A stretch of DNA of 64,000 nucleotides from Desulfovibrio gilichinskyi. Its GTDB lineage: Bacteria > Desulfobacterota > Desulfovibrionia > Desulfovibrionales > Desulfovibrionaceae. Under the pieces are notes generated by a model. That model did not search any database. It was not told the origin of the DNA and worked only from the letters and a program-made list of their open reading frames with translations. The stretch spans positions 558,001-622,000 of the forward strand of contig NZ_FWZU01000001.1 of assembly GCF_900177375.1 (NCBI RefSeq). The letters are read 5' to 3'. The translations under genes and the position numbers were made by a program. The number at the start of each line of letters is the position of its first letter. Position 1 is the first letter of the stretch. Below are positions 34,591-43,340 of this stretch, piece after piece.

Positions 34591-35460
34591 ATGGTCATCA
34601 AAAAAGTTATTGTTCCGGTTGCTGGTTGGGGTACAAGATCATTGCCTGCCACTAAAAATATTCCGAAGGAAATGCTTCCTATTTTTAAAAAACCAGTAAT
34701 ACAGCATGTTGTTGAAGAAGCTATGACCAGTGGGCTTACAGATGTTGTTTTCATTACCAACCAGAATAAAAAAATTATCGAAGATCATTTTGATTATAAC
34801 TTGAATCTTGAAGATGTGCTTAAACGAGCCGGTAAAGATGATATTTTAGAAGAAGTCAGAAAAGTAGCTGAAATGGTCAATATCATTTCAGTTCGGCAGA
34901 AAAAACAGCTCGGTCTCGGCCATGCTGTTCTGTGTGCTAAAGAAGTATGCAAGAATGATCCTTTTGCCGTAATGGTCGGTGACGACCTTATGTTCGGTGG
35001 TGAACCTGGCATCAAACAGCTTATTGATGCGGCAAGAACCGAAAATATGGCTGTTGTCGGGGTCATTGAAGTTCCTGAAAACAAGGTTAATCGTTACGGA
35101 ATTATTCAGGGCGAAGAGTTTGCGCCAGGTAGGTACAGGGTGCGCAGTCTTGTTGAAAAACCAGCTATAGGTACGGCTCCTTCCAGACTGGCAATAGTCG
35201 GACGATATGTCTTGCTGCCGGAGATTTTTGACCATCTTGAAAATCTTGAACCCGGTGTCGGCGGAGAAATTCAGCTTACTGATGCTTTGCAGTGTCTTGC
35301 TCAGGATAACAAGCTTCTTGCTGTAAAACTTCGCGGGCAAAGATTTGACGCCGGTGACTGGGTTGATTATCTTACAGCCAATATTTATTTTGCTCTTCAG
35401 GATGAAGAGCTGCGTGATGACTTGGTAAAGAGATTGAGGGAGCTTTTGTCTTGTTCGTAA
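34591..35460 (+). CDS. galU: UTP-glucose-1-phosphate uridylyltransferase
   Basis: A 289-residue nucleotidyltransferase making UDP-glucose. The N-terminal AGWGTRSLPATKNIPKEMLP is the nucleotide-binding signature, and VEKPAIGTAPSRLAIVGRYV, GGEIQLTDAL and RFDAGDWVDYL are typical. It supplies sugar donors to galE and glycosyltransferases. AAGGAGT precedes the ATG. Its stop overlaps the next start (TTG at 35451) by 10 bases. Confidence 0.95.
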   Translation: MVIKKVIVPVAGWGTRSLPATKNIPKEMLPIFKKPVIQHVVEEAMTSGLTDVVFITNQNKKIIEDHFDYNLNLEDVLKRAGKDDILEEVRKVAEMVNIISVRQKKQLGLGHAVLCAKEVCKNDPFAVMVGDDLMFGGEPGIKQLIDAARTENMAVVGVIEVPENKVNRYGIIQGEEFAPGRYRVRSLVEKPAIGTAPSRLAIVGRYVLLPEIFDHLENLEPGVGGEIQLTDALQCLAQDNKLLAVKLRGQRFDAGDWVDYLTANIYFALQDEELRDDLVKRLRELLSCS

Positions 35461-36215
35461 AAAATAAATCCATTTCAATGCTTATAATGGTCCTTGCCGT
35501 AAGTCTGCTTTGGTGCAGATCGGCAAGGGCTTTTTTCCCTTCTGATATAGCTATAGATGATACATTGATCCAGAAATATGGTGCGTTAACATCTTATGAA
35601 GCTGTTATCACTTTTCCATCTGAACCAGGGACAGTGCTAACTATTACTCGCGGGGATAATCATTGGCAGCAGACTTTTACATGTAATTCTGTAACGAATG
35701 GAACTTCAACTGCAAAGTCTGTCGGGCAACATTTTAAGACCTTCGCTCAATGTCCGGTTAATGGAGATTTGCCGGTTTCGTTGCTACAGTTTTGGATTCC
35801 GGATAATCCGACAAGTGAGTGGAAAAGTCTCGGGGTCAGTAATTCTACCCGGAGCTTCGGTTTCACCGATGAGGACATGCCCTCATTTGTTTACGGCGCA
35901 GAGCAGGGCGATGATTCTTCGCCGCAAATATGGCTTGATAATGAAAATTTTGCTCCCATAAAAATTGTACTAAGTTCATCAAATGTAATTACTTTTGGAT
36001 CTTATATGAAATTTGCCGGATTTATGCTTCCTCATTCAGGAACTATAAAATCTGGTGAAGATACAGTTGAATTTAAAATTGAATGGCGCGGGATCAGACA
36101 AAAGACATCTCCGTTATTTTTTTCAGAATCTGCTATTAAAAAGGAATCAGGTTGCGTTGAACCTAATGGTTTTGTTTTCAGTATTTTGAAAAGTTGTCTC
36201 AGCCTTAAACATTAG
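35451..36215 (+). CDS. Secreted protein of unknown function
   Basis: A 254-residue protein with a signal peptide ending near SARA-FFPSD (about residue 27). The TTG start at 35451 is supported by GAGGGAG upstream; ATG at 35478 is a fallback. The mature region holds ITFPSEPGTVLTITRGD and HSGTIKSGEDTVEFKIEW, which resemble strands of outer-membrane lipoprotein-binding folds of the LolA/LolB kind. That is a loose structural guess only. Its place between galU and priA in the same direction makes it part of this transcript. No family recognised. Confidence 0.65.
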   Translation: MFVKNKSISMLIMVLAVSLLWCRSARAFFPSDIAIDDTLIQKYGALTSYEAVITFPSEPGTVLTITRGDNHWQQTFTCNSVTNGTSTAKSVGQHFKTFAQCPVNGDLPVSLLQFWIPDNPTSEWKSLGVSNSTRSFGFTDEDMPSFVYGAEQGDDSSPQIWLDNENFAPIKIVLSSSNVITFGSYMKFAGFMLPHSGTIKSGEDTVEFKIEWRGIRQKTSPLFFSESAIKKESGCVEPNGFVFSILKSCLSLKH

Positions 36216-36226
36216 TCGGAAACAAA

Positions 36227-38569
36227 ATGCCTATACTCTGGCAGGCCTGCCTCGCCAGCCCTCCTTATTCTATCTATACTTATTCAGCCCCTGCTGACCT
36301 TCCTGATCTTCAGGAAGGTCAGCGTGTGCTTGTTCCGCTCGGCAAATCAATCCGAGTTGCTTTTTTAATCGAAACTCAGCCGGAACCACCACAGAATATT
36401 GAGTTAAAATCGATAATCTGGCCTCTTGAAAAGAAGCCGCTTCTAAATGTAACGCATTTTCATTTATACAGAAATATTGCTTCCAGACAGTTGCAACCGC
36501 TTGGTAAAGTTCTGGAAAATGTTGTACCCAAGCGATTTAGAAGTGCTAAACTATCGTTTAAAATAGCTGATAAAGATTTTCCAACACGTTTGAAAGGTGT
36601 TGATCTCGCACGCATGTCGTTTAATTCAAGAATGCAACTTGTTCACATTTATAATGAAGACAGGATGAATGTTTGCTTGCCCACGGCTATTGAAAAGGAA
36701 GAATATGTAAGTTTGACGGCTGATCCTCCGTGGCCTGTTCGGCCTAATGCAGCGCGTCAGTTGCAGATTTTAGAATATATCTATGAAAACGGTCCTCGCG
36801 AAAAAGGTTTTTTGAAAATAGTGATGGGCGATTGGACGACCGGGGTTATTAATAAGTTACAGTCGGATTTACTTTTGAGAGTAGGGCCGCCTCCTGCCGA
36901 AGAATTGGACCCGTCCGAGAAATGTACGGTCAGCTCCGATGATTGGGATTTTGTTCCTACAGAGCAGCAGGAATCTGCTATAGTCGAAATAGAATCTGCA
37001 CTTGACAGTGATAAGATGGAAGTAAAACTGCTGCATGGAATTACCGGCAGCGGAAAGACTCTTGTATATATGACAGCTGCCCGTAAATGTATGGAGCAAG
37101 GCCGTTCTGCGGTAATCCTTGTGCCTGAAATAGCTCTTGCATATTCTCTGTGGAACAGTATTTGCCCACTTTTTCCAGATTCAGAAAAATATTTATATCA
37201 TGGCTATCAGACTCCGGTGCGCAAGGAAGCTATTTTCCGAGCCGTTTCATCCTCGAATAATCCTGTTTTAATAATCGGAACACGGTCTGCGCTTTTTTTG
37301 CCGATTCAAAATCCGGGTTTGTTTATTGTGGATGAAGAGCACGACGAATCATATAAACAAGAAGAACGTCTTCCTTATCAGGCTAAAGAAGTAGCGTATT
37401 TTCTAGCTCAGAAAACAAACAGTTTATTAATTTTAGGTTCCGCAACACCTGATTTAAAGACTTTTTATGCAGCACAGCAAGGAGCTTTCAGCATGATCTC
37501 TATGGAGAATCGTGTCGGGAAAAGCATGCTGCCGGAAGTGCGGATAGTTGATACAAGCAAGATAAAAAATCCTGAACAGCCATTTGCTTTTGAGACTGAG
37601 GACAGGCTGAAAGAAGTCATTGCACGAGGCGAACAGGCTGTTATTATGCTGAATCGCCGTGGTTTTTCGCCATTGATTTATTGCACTGACTGCGAAGAGC
37701 CGATTAAATGTCCGCACTGTAATGTCAGCATGACATATCATAAAGGCAGAGAACGGCTGATTTGCCATTATTGCGGAAATGCACATTCTTTTCCGCTTCC
37801 TTGTCCTATGTGCGGCGGCAGCCATTTGCTTCCGCTCGGCGGCGGCACGGAAAGACTGGAGGAGCAAGTTGCAAAGGCGTTGCCTTCTGAAACAAAAATT
37901 TTACGTATGGACAGGGACAGTACCCGCAGACAGGAAAGGCTGGAGGAGATTCTTAAAAGTTTCGCCAGAGGAGACGCTCAGGTTCTTGTTGGGACGCAAA
38001 TGTTATCAAAGGGGCATAACTTCCCCGGAGTTACCCTTGTTGTTGTCTCTGAAGGCGACTTGGGGCTCAATCTTCCTGACTACAGGTCTGCGGAGCGGAC
38101 ATTCCAGTTGTTGGTTCAGGTTTCAGGCAGGGCAGGCAGAGGAGATAAACCAGGTGAGGTTATTATTCAAACCAGAAACCCGGAAAATCCGATCTGGAGT
38201 TCTGTTACTTCCGCAGATTATAAAACTTTTTTTGAACATGAAATTGAGAAGAGACGTAAATTCAAATATCCGCCGTTTACTAAATTAGCACTGATCAGAA
38301 TCAGTTATCCTCTCAGCTGGGATGGAGATGAACTGTGTACTCCTTTTTTCAAGCAGATAAGAGAATCTGCCATGAAAATAGGGCTGATGGCTCTGGGACC
38401 TGTTCCGGCGCCGCTTTCTCAGCTTAGAGGGCGCAAACGGTTTAATTGCCTGATTAAATCTGGAGATTGGGTTAAAACCCGTGATTTATATGCTGAAATG
38501 ATGAGGAGTAATCCGGATGCAAAAAATATACGAATTACTCTCGATCTTGATCCGGTTAATATGCTTTAG
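36227..38569 (+). CDS. priA: Primosomal protein N' (replication restart helicase PriA)
   Basis: A 780-residue superfamily 2 helicase that reloads the replisome at stalled forks. It has Walker A GITGSGKTLVYM, DEEH box (IVDEEHDESYKQEE), and motif III GSATPDLKTF. A binuclear zinc site interrupts the helicase core, with the CTDCEEPIKCPHCNVSM and CHYCGNAH pairs, then CPMCGG. GTQMLSKGHNFPGVTLV and GRAGRGDKPGEV lie in the second RecA lobe. The N-terminal DNA-binding domain (about 1-110) is AT-rich in sequence but normal in length. The 3' end overlaps the convergent WecG-like gene by 4 bases. Confidence 0.94.
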   Translation: MPILWQACLASPPYSIYTYSAPADLPDLQEGQRVLVPLGKSIRVAFLIETQPEPPQNIELKSIIWPLEKKPLLNVTHFHLYRNIASRQLQPLGKVLENVVPKRFRSAKLSFKIADKDFPTRLKGVDLARMSFNSRMQLVHIYNEDRMNVCLPTAIEKEEYVSLTADPPWPVRPNAARQLQILEYIYENGPREKGFLKIVMGDWTTGVINKLQSDLLLRVGPPPAEELDPSEKCTVSSDDWDFVPTEQQESAIVEIESALDSDKMEVKLLHGITGSGKTLVYMTAARKCMEQGRSAVILVPEIALAYSLWNSICPLFPDSEKYLYHGYQTPVRKEAIFRAVSSSNNPVLIIGTRSALFLPIQNPGLFIVDEEHDESYKQEERLPYQAKEVAYFLAQKTNSLLILGSATPDLKTFYAAQQGAFSMISMENRVGKSMLPEVRIVDTSKIKNPEQPFAFETEDRLKEVIARGEQAVIMLNRRGFSPLIYCTDCEEPIKCPHCNVSMTYHKGRERLICHYCGNAHSFPLPCPMCGGSHLLPLGGGTERLEEQVAKALPSETKILRMDRDSTRRQERLEEILKSFARGDAQVLVGTQMLSKGHNFPGVTLVVVSEGDLGLNLPDYRSAERTFQLLVQVSGRAGRGDKPGEVIIQTRNPENPIWSSVTSADYKTFFEHEIEKRRKFKYPPFTKLALIRISYPLSWDGDELCTPFFKQIRESAMKIGLMALGPVPAPLSQLRGRKRFNCLIKSGDWVKTRDLYAEMMRSNPDAKNIRITLDLDPVNML

Positions 38570-39636
38570 TTCTGGTCATTAATATCTATAGTATCAATGT
38601 CCATGTTCTCAATGTCCATGTCATCAGCTATTCCGGGTATGTTATCAAAAAATGAAGCTATTCCGGATTGATGAAAAAGAGTCAGGGCTTCTGGAGAGAT
38701 TTCTCGAATAAAAAACTTTTTCCCTGCGTTTTTAAACAGGCGATGCAGATAAAATATTTCTTCTAATCCTTTAATGGAAACTGCCGTAGTGCTTGATAAA
38801 TCAAGCTCAAGATTCTTACCTGTTCTAAATACTTTTTTACCAATTCTTCTAAGATCTGAAACGACTCTGGAACTTAAAACTCCTGAAACTCTGATTACAG
38901 ATTGTTCGGATTTGTCATCATAGCTGACGGAACTTTGGATTGAATTTGCACATGATTCAGTCATGTGCCTCAGTAAACAGGTTTCTTGGCGGGCTAGAAT
39001 TAATGGTGAAATTATATTTCTGATTCTATCACTCAGTGTGGATCTTGTTTCGTCTTTCGGAGTGCAGATCAGTAAACAATTTGGAATGTTTTTATGAATT
39101 TCAGGGATATATGTTCTTAAATTGTCAGGAGATGCGGATATTAAGATAATATCAGGTTTTGAACTGACGGCACTTGAGATTATTGAATCTTTATGTTTTT
39201 CATCTAAGCAGTCTGAAATTTTAAAATTGGTAAATAAATCCCACGATAAAGGCACATACCCGTCGCGAACAAGTATATCCGTTTTTAGCGCGGTGCTGGA
39301 AACATGAAGCAGCCTAAATCCGTAATGAGCGCAAATCAGAGCAATTTGTTCAGGGAATTCAAAGTATTCTATGGGCATTTTTATTGTCTGCCCAAGTTTT
39401 TCGGCTAATCCGATTATATTTGAATCAGCAGCAATAAATATGTCTGTTTCGTTCAGCCTGTTAAGTGGATTTCGGCCGTACTCCAAAATCCACGGAAAGG
39501 AAGCTGCAAAAATAAAATGTTTTTTTCCGGACGCAGCAAGTTCGCCCACTGCAACTAAAAGTTCATGGAAGTCCAAACTGTCAAATGGGATTCCAAAAGC
39601 AATCCTGATTTGACTGGATTCAATGAAGTTATTCAT
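38566..39636 (-). CDS. WecG/TagA-like domain fused to a STAS domain
   Basis: A 356-residue protein. Residues about 10-230 resemble the WecG/TagA/CpsF glycosyltransferase fold, with DSLDFHELLVAVGEL, FIAADSNIIGLAEKLG and SKPDIILISASPDNLRTYIP, but the usual conserved DG and GG-pattern residues are weak or missing, so activity is uncertain. Residues about 245-335 form a STAS domain (SVIRVSGVLSSRVVSDLRRI, LELDLSSTTAVSIKGLEEI). STAS domains bind partners or nucleotides in anti-sigma and transport control. The tail repeats Asp/Met/Ile motifs (MDIENMDIDTIDIND). The start overlaps the Smr gene by 8 bases, so they are coupled. Confidence 0.65.
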   Translation of the reverse strand: MNNFIESSQIRIAFGIPFDSLDFHELLVAVGELAASGKKHFIFAASFPWILEYGRNPLNRLNETDIFIAADSNIIGLAEKLGQTIKMPIEYFEFPEQIALICAHYGFRLLHVSSTALKTDILVRDGYVPLSWDLFTNFKISDCLDEKHKDSIISSAVSSKPDIILISASPDNLRTYIPEIHKNIPNCLLICTPKDETRSTLSDRIRNIISPLILARQETCLLRHMTESCANSIQSSVSYDDKSEQSVIRVSGVLSSRVVSDLRRIGKKVFRTGKNLELDLSSTTAVSIKGLEEIFYLHRLFKNAGKKFFIREISPEALTLFHQSGIASFFDNIPGIADDMDIENMDIDTIDINDQN

Positions 39637-40387
39637 CCCAATTGATTCCTTTATCCCACTTTACCTTTCCTTTAATCTTTTTTTGCCTGCGCAACAGAAT
39701 GTAGATAGCTCCGGAACCTCCGTCTTTAGGTTGCGCCGTGCAAAAAGCTAAAACAACTCTCCGGAAAGGGTCACGCGTAAGCCAGTCGTAAATTTCTCTC
39801 TTTAAAATGGGGAAACCGCCTGGAGAATTTTTGCCCTTACCGGTAACTGCAAGCAAACACCTGTGGTCTTGGAGAAATGATTCTCTGATGAAAAACATGA
39901 GGTTATCGAAAGCCTGTTCGGCCGTCATGCCATGAAGATCTATGTGAGCCTCATAGCTGTATGCACCTGATTTCAGTTTTTGATATATTTTTGAATCAAT
40001 TCCGCAAACATGTCCGAACATGAATTCATCTGAATATTCCAGATCAAAATCAATATTTCCTGAAATCAGATTGCTTAAATGTTCATTGTCTGTATCTTCA
40101 GAGCAGGGGACAGGTACTTCAGGCTTAACACGTTTAACTTTAACAGTTGAGTTGTCCATTTTTTTAACACCTGCCATGGCATTCAAAAAGGCCATCTCTT
40201 CTTCAATAGGAGCATCTTCCTGCGAATTGTTATCTTCCAGTTTAACCTGTTCTTTTTTTTTATTTAATGATTCAAGAACTTTCTGAACAGATTTTGGCAT
40301 TTTGGGGTCAGTTTTTATATTTTTATTGTTATCTTTAAACTTCATAGACTTTAAGTCTGTAAACGATTTCATTCTTTTATCAGCCAT
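39629..40387 (-). CDS. Smr-domain protein
   Basis: A 252-residue protein with a long charged N-terminal part (residues about 1-140, Lys/Asp-rich, likely disordered) and a C-terminal Smr domain. The domain has HIDLHGMTAEQAFDNL, the TGKGKNSPGG loop (the TGxG motif) and the closing GSGAIYILLRR. Freestanding Smr proteins act as nicking or RNA endonucleases in DNA or RNA quality control. The ATG at 40387 has AGGAG in front; the longer frame to 40426 lacks such support. It overlaps the WecG/STAS gene. Confidence 0.85.
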   Translation of the reverse strand: MADKRMKSFTDLKSMKFKDNNKNIKTDPKMPKSVQKVLESLNKKKEQVKLEDNNSQEDAPIEEEMAFLNAMAGVKKMDNSTVKVKRVKPEVPVPCSEDTDNEHLSNLISGNIDFDLEYSDEFMFGHVCGIDSKIYQKLKSGAYSYEAHIDLHGMTAEQAFDNLMFFIRESFLQDHRCLLAVTGKGKNSPGGFPILKREIYDWLTRDPFRRVVLAFCTAQPKDGGSGAIYILLRRQKKIKGKVKWDKGINWDE

Positions 40388-40737
40388 ATTGTTTCTCCTG
40401 AAAAATAGAAGATGTAAACTAGTCATAATTTAAGCTTAAGTAAATCAATCTATGTCTAAAATATAAGTTTTTGTTAGTTGTCTGCTTGACATTTTCATTC
40501 TCGTGTACATTTTTTGTAAGCTACGAATCAAATCTGGAAACTTTTTAATTATGTTTTACATCTTTCCAGTGTGATAAATATTCCTTTTAAATATAATTTT
40601 CCAGTTTATTCTTATTGTGAAAAAAATGCTTTTTAATTCTGGACTTGAAAAGTTTAATTTATTAGCTCTTGAAAGCGTTTTTAATTTAACTAAATGATAA
40701 TGCTTTTGACATATCGCTTGTAAAGTGAGGGAACTCA

Positions 40738-41499
40738 ATGCTTAAGATAGAAGACTTGCACGTCAAGATTGGCGACAAGACGGTCATCAACGGCCTGGAC
40801 TTACATATAAAAGAAGGGGAAACCTTTATTCTTTTTGGACCTAACGGATCTGGTAAGACCTCTTTATTAATGACTCTTATGGGTTTTAGTAATTATAAAG
40901 TAACTTCCGGTAAAATTATTTTTAAGGGCAAAGATATTACATACGCCCCTATTTATGAACGCGCCCGCCTTGGAGTCGGCATGTCTTTCCAGCGTCCGCC
41001 TACCATTCACGGTCTTAAAACCAGACATTTAGTTAAAATGTGTGGAAACGGTTCGAATGTTGATGTTGAAATGCTTGCCGAAAAAGTGAATATGCAGACT
41101 TTTCTTGATCGTGATATCAACGCCGGTTTTTCCGGTGGTGAAATTAAAAGATCAGAGCTGCTTCAACTGATGGCTCAGAACCCTGATATGCTTCTTTTCG
41201 ATGAACCTGAATCCGGTGTCGATCTTGAAAACATGCACCTTATCGGTAAAATGGTCCGCACCCTCCTTGACGGCGAAATACAGCCTGCTGTGGATCTCAG
41301 CATGAAAGAACAGAAAGCAAGAAGTCCTAGATCATGTGGACTTATCATCACGCATACAGGGCATATTCTCGACTATATTAACGCTGACCGTGGACAGGTC
41401 CTTTACAACGGGCACCTCTGCTGTGAAGCCAGACCTCGCGACATTCTGGAACATATTCGTCAATATGGTTATCAAGAATGCGTTAAATGCTTGAAGTAG
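40738..41499 (+). CDS. sufC: SufC-type ABC ATPase of the minimal SUF (SmsC) system
   Basis: A 253-residue ABC ATPase for Fe-S cluster assembly. Walker A is GPNGSGKTSLL, the Q loop lies around FQRPPT, the signature is FSGGEIKRSELLQL, and Walker B is LLFDEPESGVD. An insertion after the D loop (about residues 183-200, SMKEQKARSPRSCG) differs from E. coli SufC and fits the SmsC form found in anaerobes. It binds the SufB-type scaffold encoded 25 bases later. No sufS, sufE, sufA or sufU is adjacent, so sulfur comes from another source. Confidence 0.9.
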   Translation: MLKIEDLHVKIGDKTVINGLDLHIKEGETFILFGPNGSGKTSLLMTLMGFSNYKVTSGKIIFKGKDITYAPIYERARLGVGMSFQRPPTIHGLKTRHLVKMCGNGSNVDVEMLAEKVNMQTFLDRDINAGFSGGEIKRSELLQLMAQNPDMLLFDEPESGVDLENMHLIGKMVRTLLDGEIQPAVDLSMKEQKARSPRSCGLIITHTGHILDYINADRGQVLYNGHLCCEARPRDILEHIRQYGYQECVKCLK

Positions 41500-41524
41500 A
41501 AGCATAAACTCCACGGAGAAAATT

Positions 41525-42685
41525 ATGAAAAAAGTTGATCTCAATTTATATAAATTTAGTGGCCTTGAGCATGCTGCTGTAGCTGATCTTTCAACTTTAA
41601 ATGCGGAAGATAAAGAACAGTTGCTTATGGCCGGTGTCGATGTTGATTCAGCAGAAACCAGCGGAACTTTTTTGCAGGTTGACCATTCCAACGTTCATTG
41701 CGGTTCTACCGACAAAGACGTTGAAGTTATGGACATCAAAAAAGCACTGGAGAAATATGACGGCCTTCCTGAATATTATTTCAAGCTGATTGATAAAGAT
41801 AAAGATGAATTTACAAAATCAGCTGCTGAGAATCTTCATGGCGGTTACTTTGTACGCACTAAAAAGGGCGCAAAAGTTAAAGCTCCTGTTCAGTCGTGTC
41901 TGTTTCTTAAAGCAGAGCAGTCAGGCCAGAATATTCACAACATAATTATTGTCGAAGAAGATTCAGAGCTTCAAATTATTACCGGTTGCGCCGCCGCACA
42001 TAGTACCTCTATGGGGGCACATTTCGGTATCACTGAAATTTACGTTAAGAAGAACGCTAAGATTACTTTTACAATGGTTCATAACTGGGGTGAAAATGTA
42101 GTAGTTCGCCCTAGAACTGTAGGCGTAGTTGAAGAAGGCGGAGTTCTTCTTAACAACTATGTTCTGCTTAAAAAAGTTAAAGACCTGCAATCCTACCCTA
42201 CTATTTACCTCAACGGTGAAGGGGCTGTTGCCCGTTTCAACTCTGTTTTGGTTGCCCCTGAAGGTTCGCATATCGATTCCGGAACCCGTATTATTCAGAA
42301 TGCTCCGAACACAAGAGGCGAGATTATTTCCCGCACCATAACTACCGGTGGTAAAATTATTGCCCGTGGTCATATTCAGGGAAACTGTGCTCCGGCACGC
42401 GGGCATCTTGAGTGTCAGGGCTTACTTCTAGGCGGCGGGATTATCCACGCTGTTCCAGAGCTTGAAGCGACTGTAGAAGGCGTTGAGCTCTCACATGAAG
42501 CTGCTGTAGGTAAAATTGCTCAAGAAGAGATTGAGTACTTGATGGCGCGCGGAATGGATGAGGACGAAGCGACTTCTACAATTGTTCGCGGATTCCTGAA
42601 CGTTGATGATATGAAATTGCCTAAAAAGCTTCAGATTGAAATAGATAAGCAGATTGCAGAGCTTGATTCGAACAACGCTATGTAA
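41525..42685 (+). CDS. SufB/D-type Fe-S scaffold protein of the minimal SUF (SmsB) system
   Basis: A 386-residue protein with the SufBD right-handed beta helix. NLHGGYFVRTKKGAKVKAPV opens the core, and IITGCAAAHSTSMGAHFG carries a candidate Cys. A later block reads NCAPARGHLECQGLLL, and a C-terminal motif VELSHEAAVGKIAQEEIEYL contains the conserved His. It is shorter than classical SufB (~490), as expected for the single SufB-like scaffold of two-gene systems. It forms a complex with SufC. A strong terminator follows. Confidence 0.88.
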   Translation: MKKVDLNLYKFSGLEHAAVADLSTLNAEDKEQLLMAGVDVDSAETSGTFLQVDHSNVHCGSTDKDVEVMDIKKALEKYDGLPEYYFKLIDKDKDEFTKSAAENLHGGYFVRTKKGAKVKAPVQSCLFLKAEQSGQNIHNIIIVEEDSELQIITGCAAAHSTSMGAHFGITEIYVKKNAKITFTMVHNWGENVVVRPRTVGVVEEGGVLLNNYVLLKKVKDLQSYPTIYLNGEGAVARFNSVLVAPEGSHIDSGTRIIQNAPNTRGEIISRTITTGGKIIARGHIQGNCAPARGHLECQGLLLGGGIIHAVPELEATVEGVELSHEAAVGKIAQEEIEYLMARGMDEDEATSTIVRGFLNVDDMKLPKKLQIEIDKQIAELDSNNAM

Positions 42686-42709
42686 TTTTTAGAGTTAAAC
42701 AGTTTTATC

Positions 42710-42742
42710 AAAGTGCCTTTCCATATGGAAGGGCACTTTTTT
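42710..42742 (+). terminator. Terminator after the suf genes
   Basis: AAAGTGCC and its complement GGCACTTT close an extended palindrome around CCATATGG, followed by a T tract. Confidence 0.85.
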
Positions 42743-42873
42743 TATTGGGTCTTATCAAAGCTTAATGTCTGATAACAGCTGTAATGGACAAGATTACAAC
42801 TTTTCCATATAAGCAATCTTTCATTGTTATAACAGCTTATAATTATTGATAAGTAAAATTTTTAGGAATTAAG

Positions 42874-43323
42874 ATGCCAGGATACAGAGTACATATTAGC
42901 GGATCTATCGTTGCCGGATTGCTGGTCCTTTTACTGCTGGTTAATATCGGAATGTATATTGTCGAACCGCAGCAGGTGGCTGTCCTGACAGTGCTGTGTG
43001 TGCTTGGTGCACTTTTCCCCGATATTGATACGGATTCAAAAGGTAAACGGGTTTTCTATTCAGGGATGTTGCTGCTTTCGCTTGCACTTATCTACTTCAA
43101 AGAATTCCAGTGGGCAGCATATCTTGGAATTTTAGCAATGCTTCCGGGGATAAGTGCGCATCGCGGATGGACGCACACTTGGTGGGCAATGTTGTTAGTT
43201 CCAATGCCTATGCTGGTGCTGCCATACTATATTTACGGGCAACCGTTTCCGACTTTACTGCCTTATTATGTGGCTTTTGTGACTGGTTATTTTTCGCATT
43301 TACTGCTTGATCGAGAGTTATAA
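42874..43323 (+). CDS. Membrane-bound metal-dependent hydrolase (YdjM/DUF457 type)
   Basis: A 149-residue inner-membrane protein with four to five hydrophobic helices. Metal-binding signatures are the N-terminal His (RVHISGSIVAG), LGALFPDIDTDSKGK, HRGWTHTWWA (near residue 92) and the C-terminal HLLLDREL. YdjM-like proteins are associated with the SOS response in E. coli, but a function in this organism is unproved. It stands alone between the suf genes and a convergent glycosyltransferase gene. Confidence 0.8.
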   Translation: MPGYRVHISGSIVAGLLVLLLLVNIGMYIVEPQQVAVLTVLCVLGALFPDIDTDSKGKRVFYSGMLLLSLALIYFKEFQWAAYLGILAMLPGISAHRGWTHTWWAMLLVPMPMLVLPYYIYGQPFPTLLPYYVAFVTGYFSHLLLDREL

Positions 43324-43340
43324 TTAAATTTTTCACAGTA

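Noticed and set aside
34888-35478. 196-residue ORF antisense to galU
   Set aside because: It overlaps the full galU gene on the other strand and shows no domain; a shadow frame.
40486-40711. TTGACA boxes upstream of sufC as promoters
   Set aside because: The boxes at 40486 and 40706 have no -10 hexamer at a usual spacing, so I did not call a promoter.
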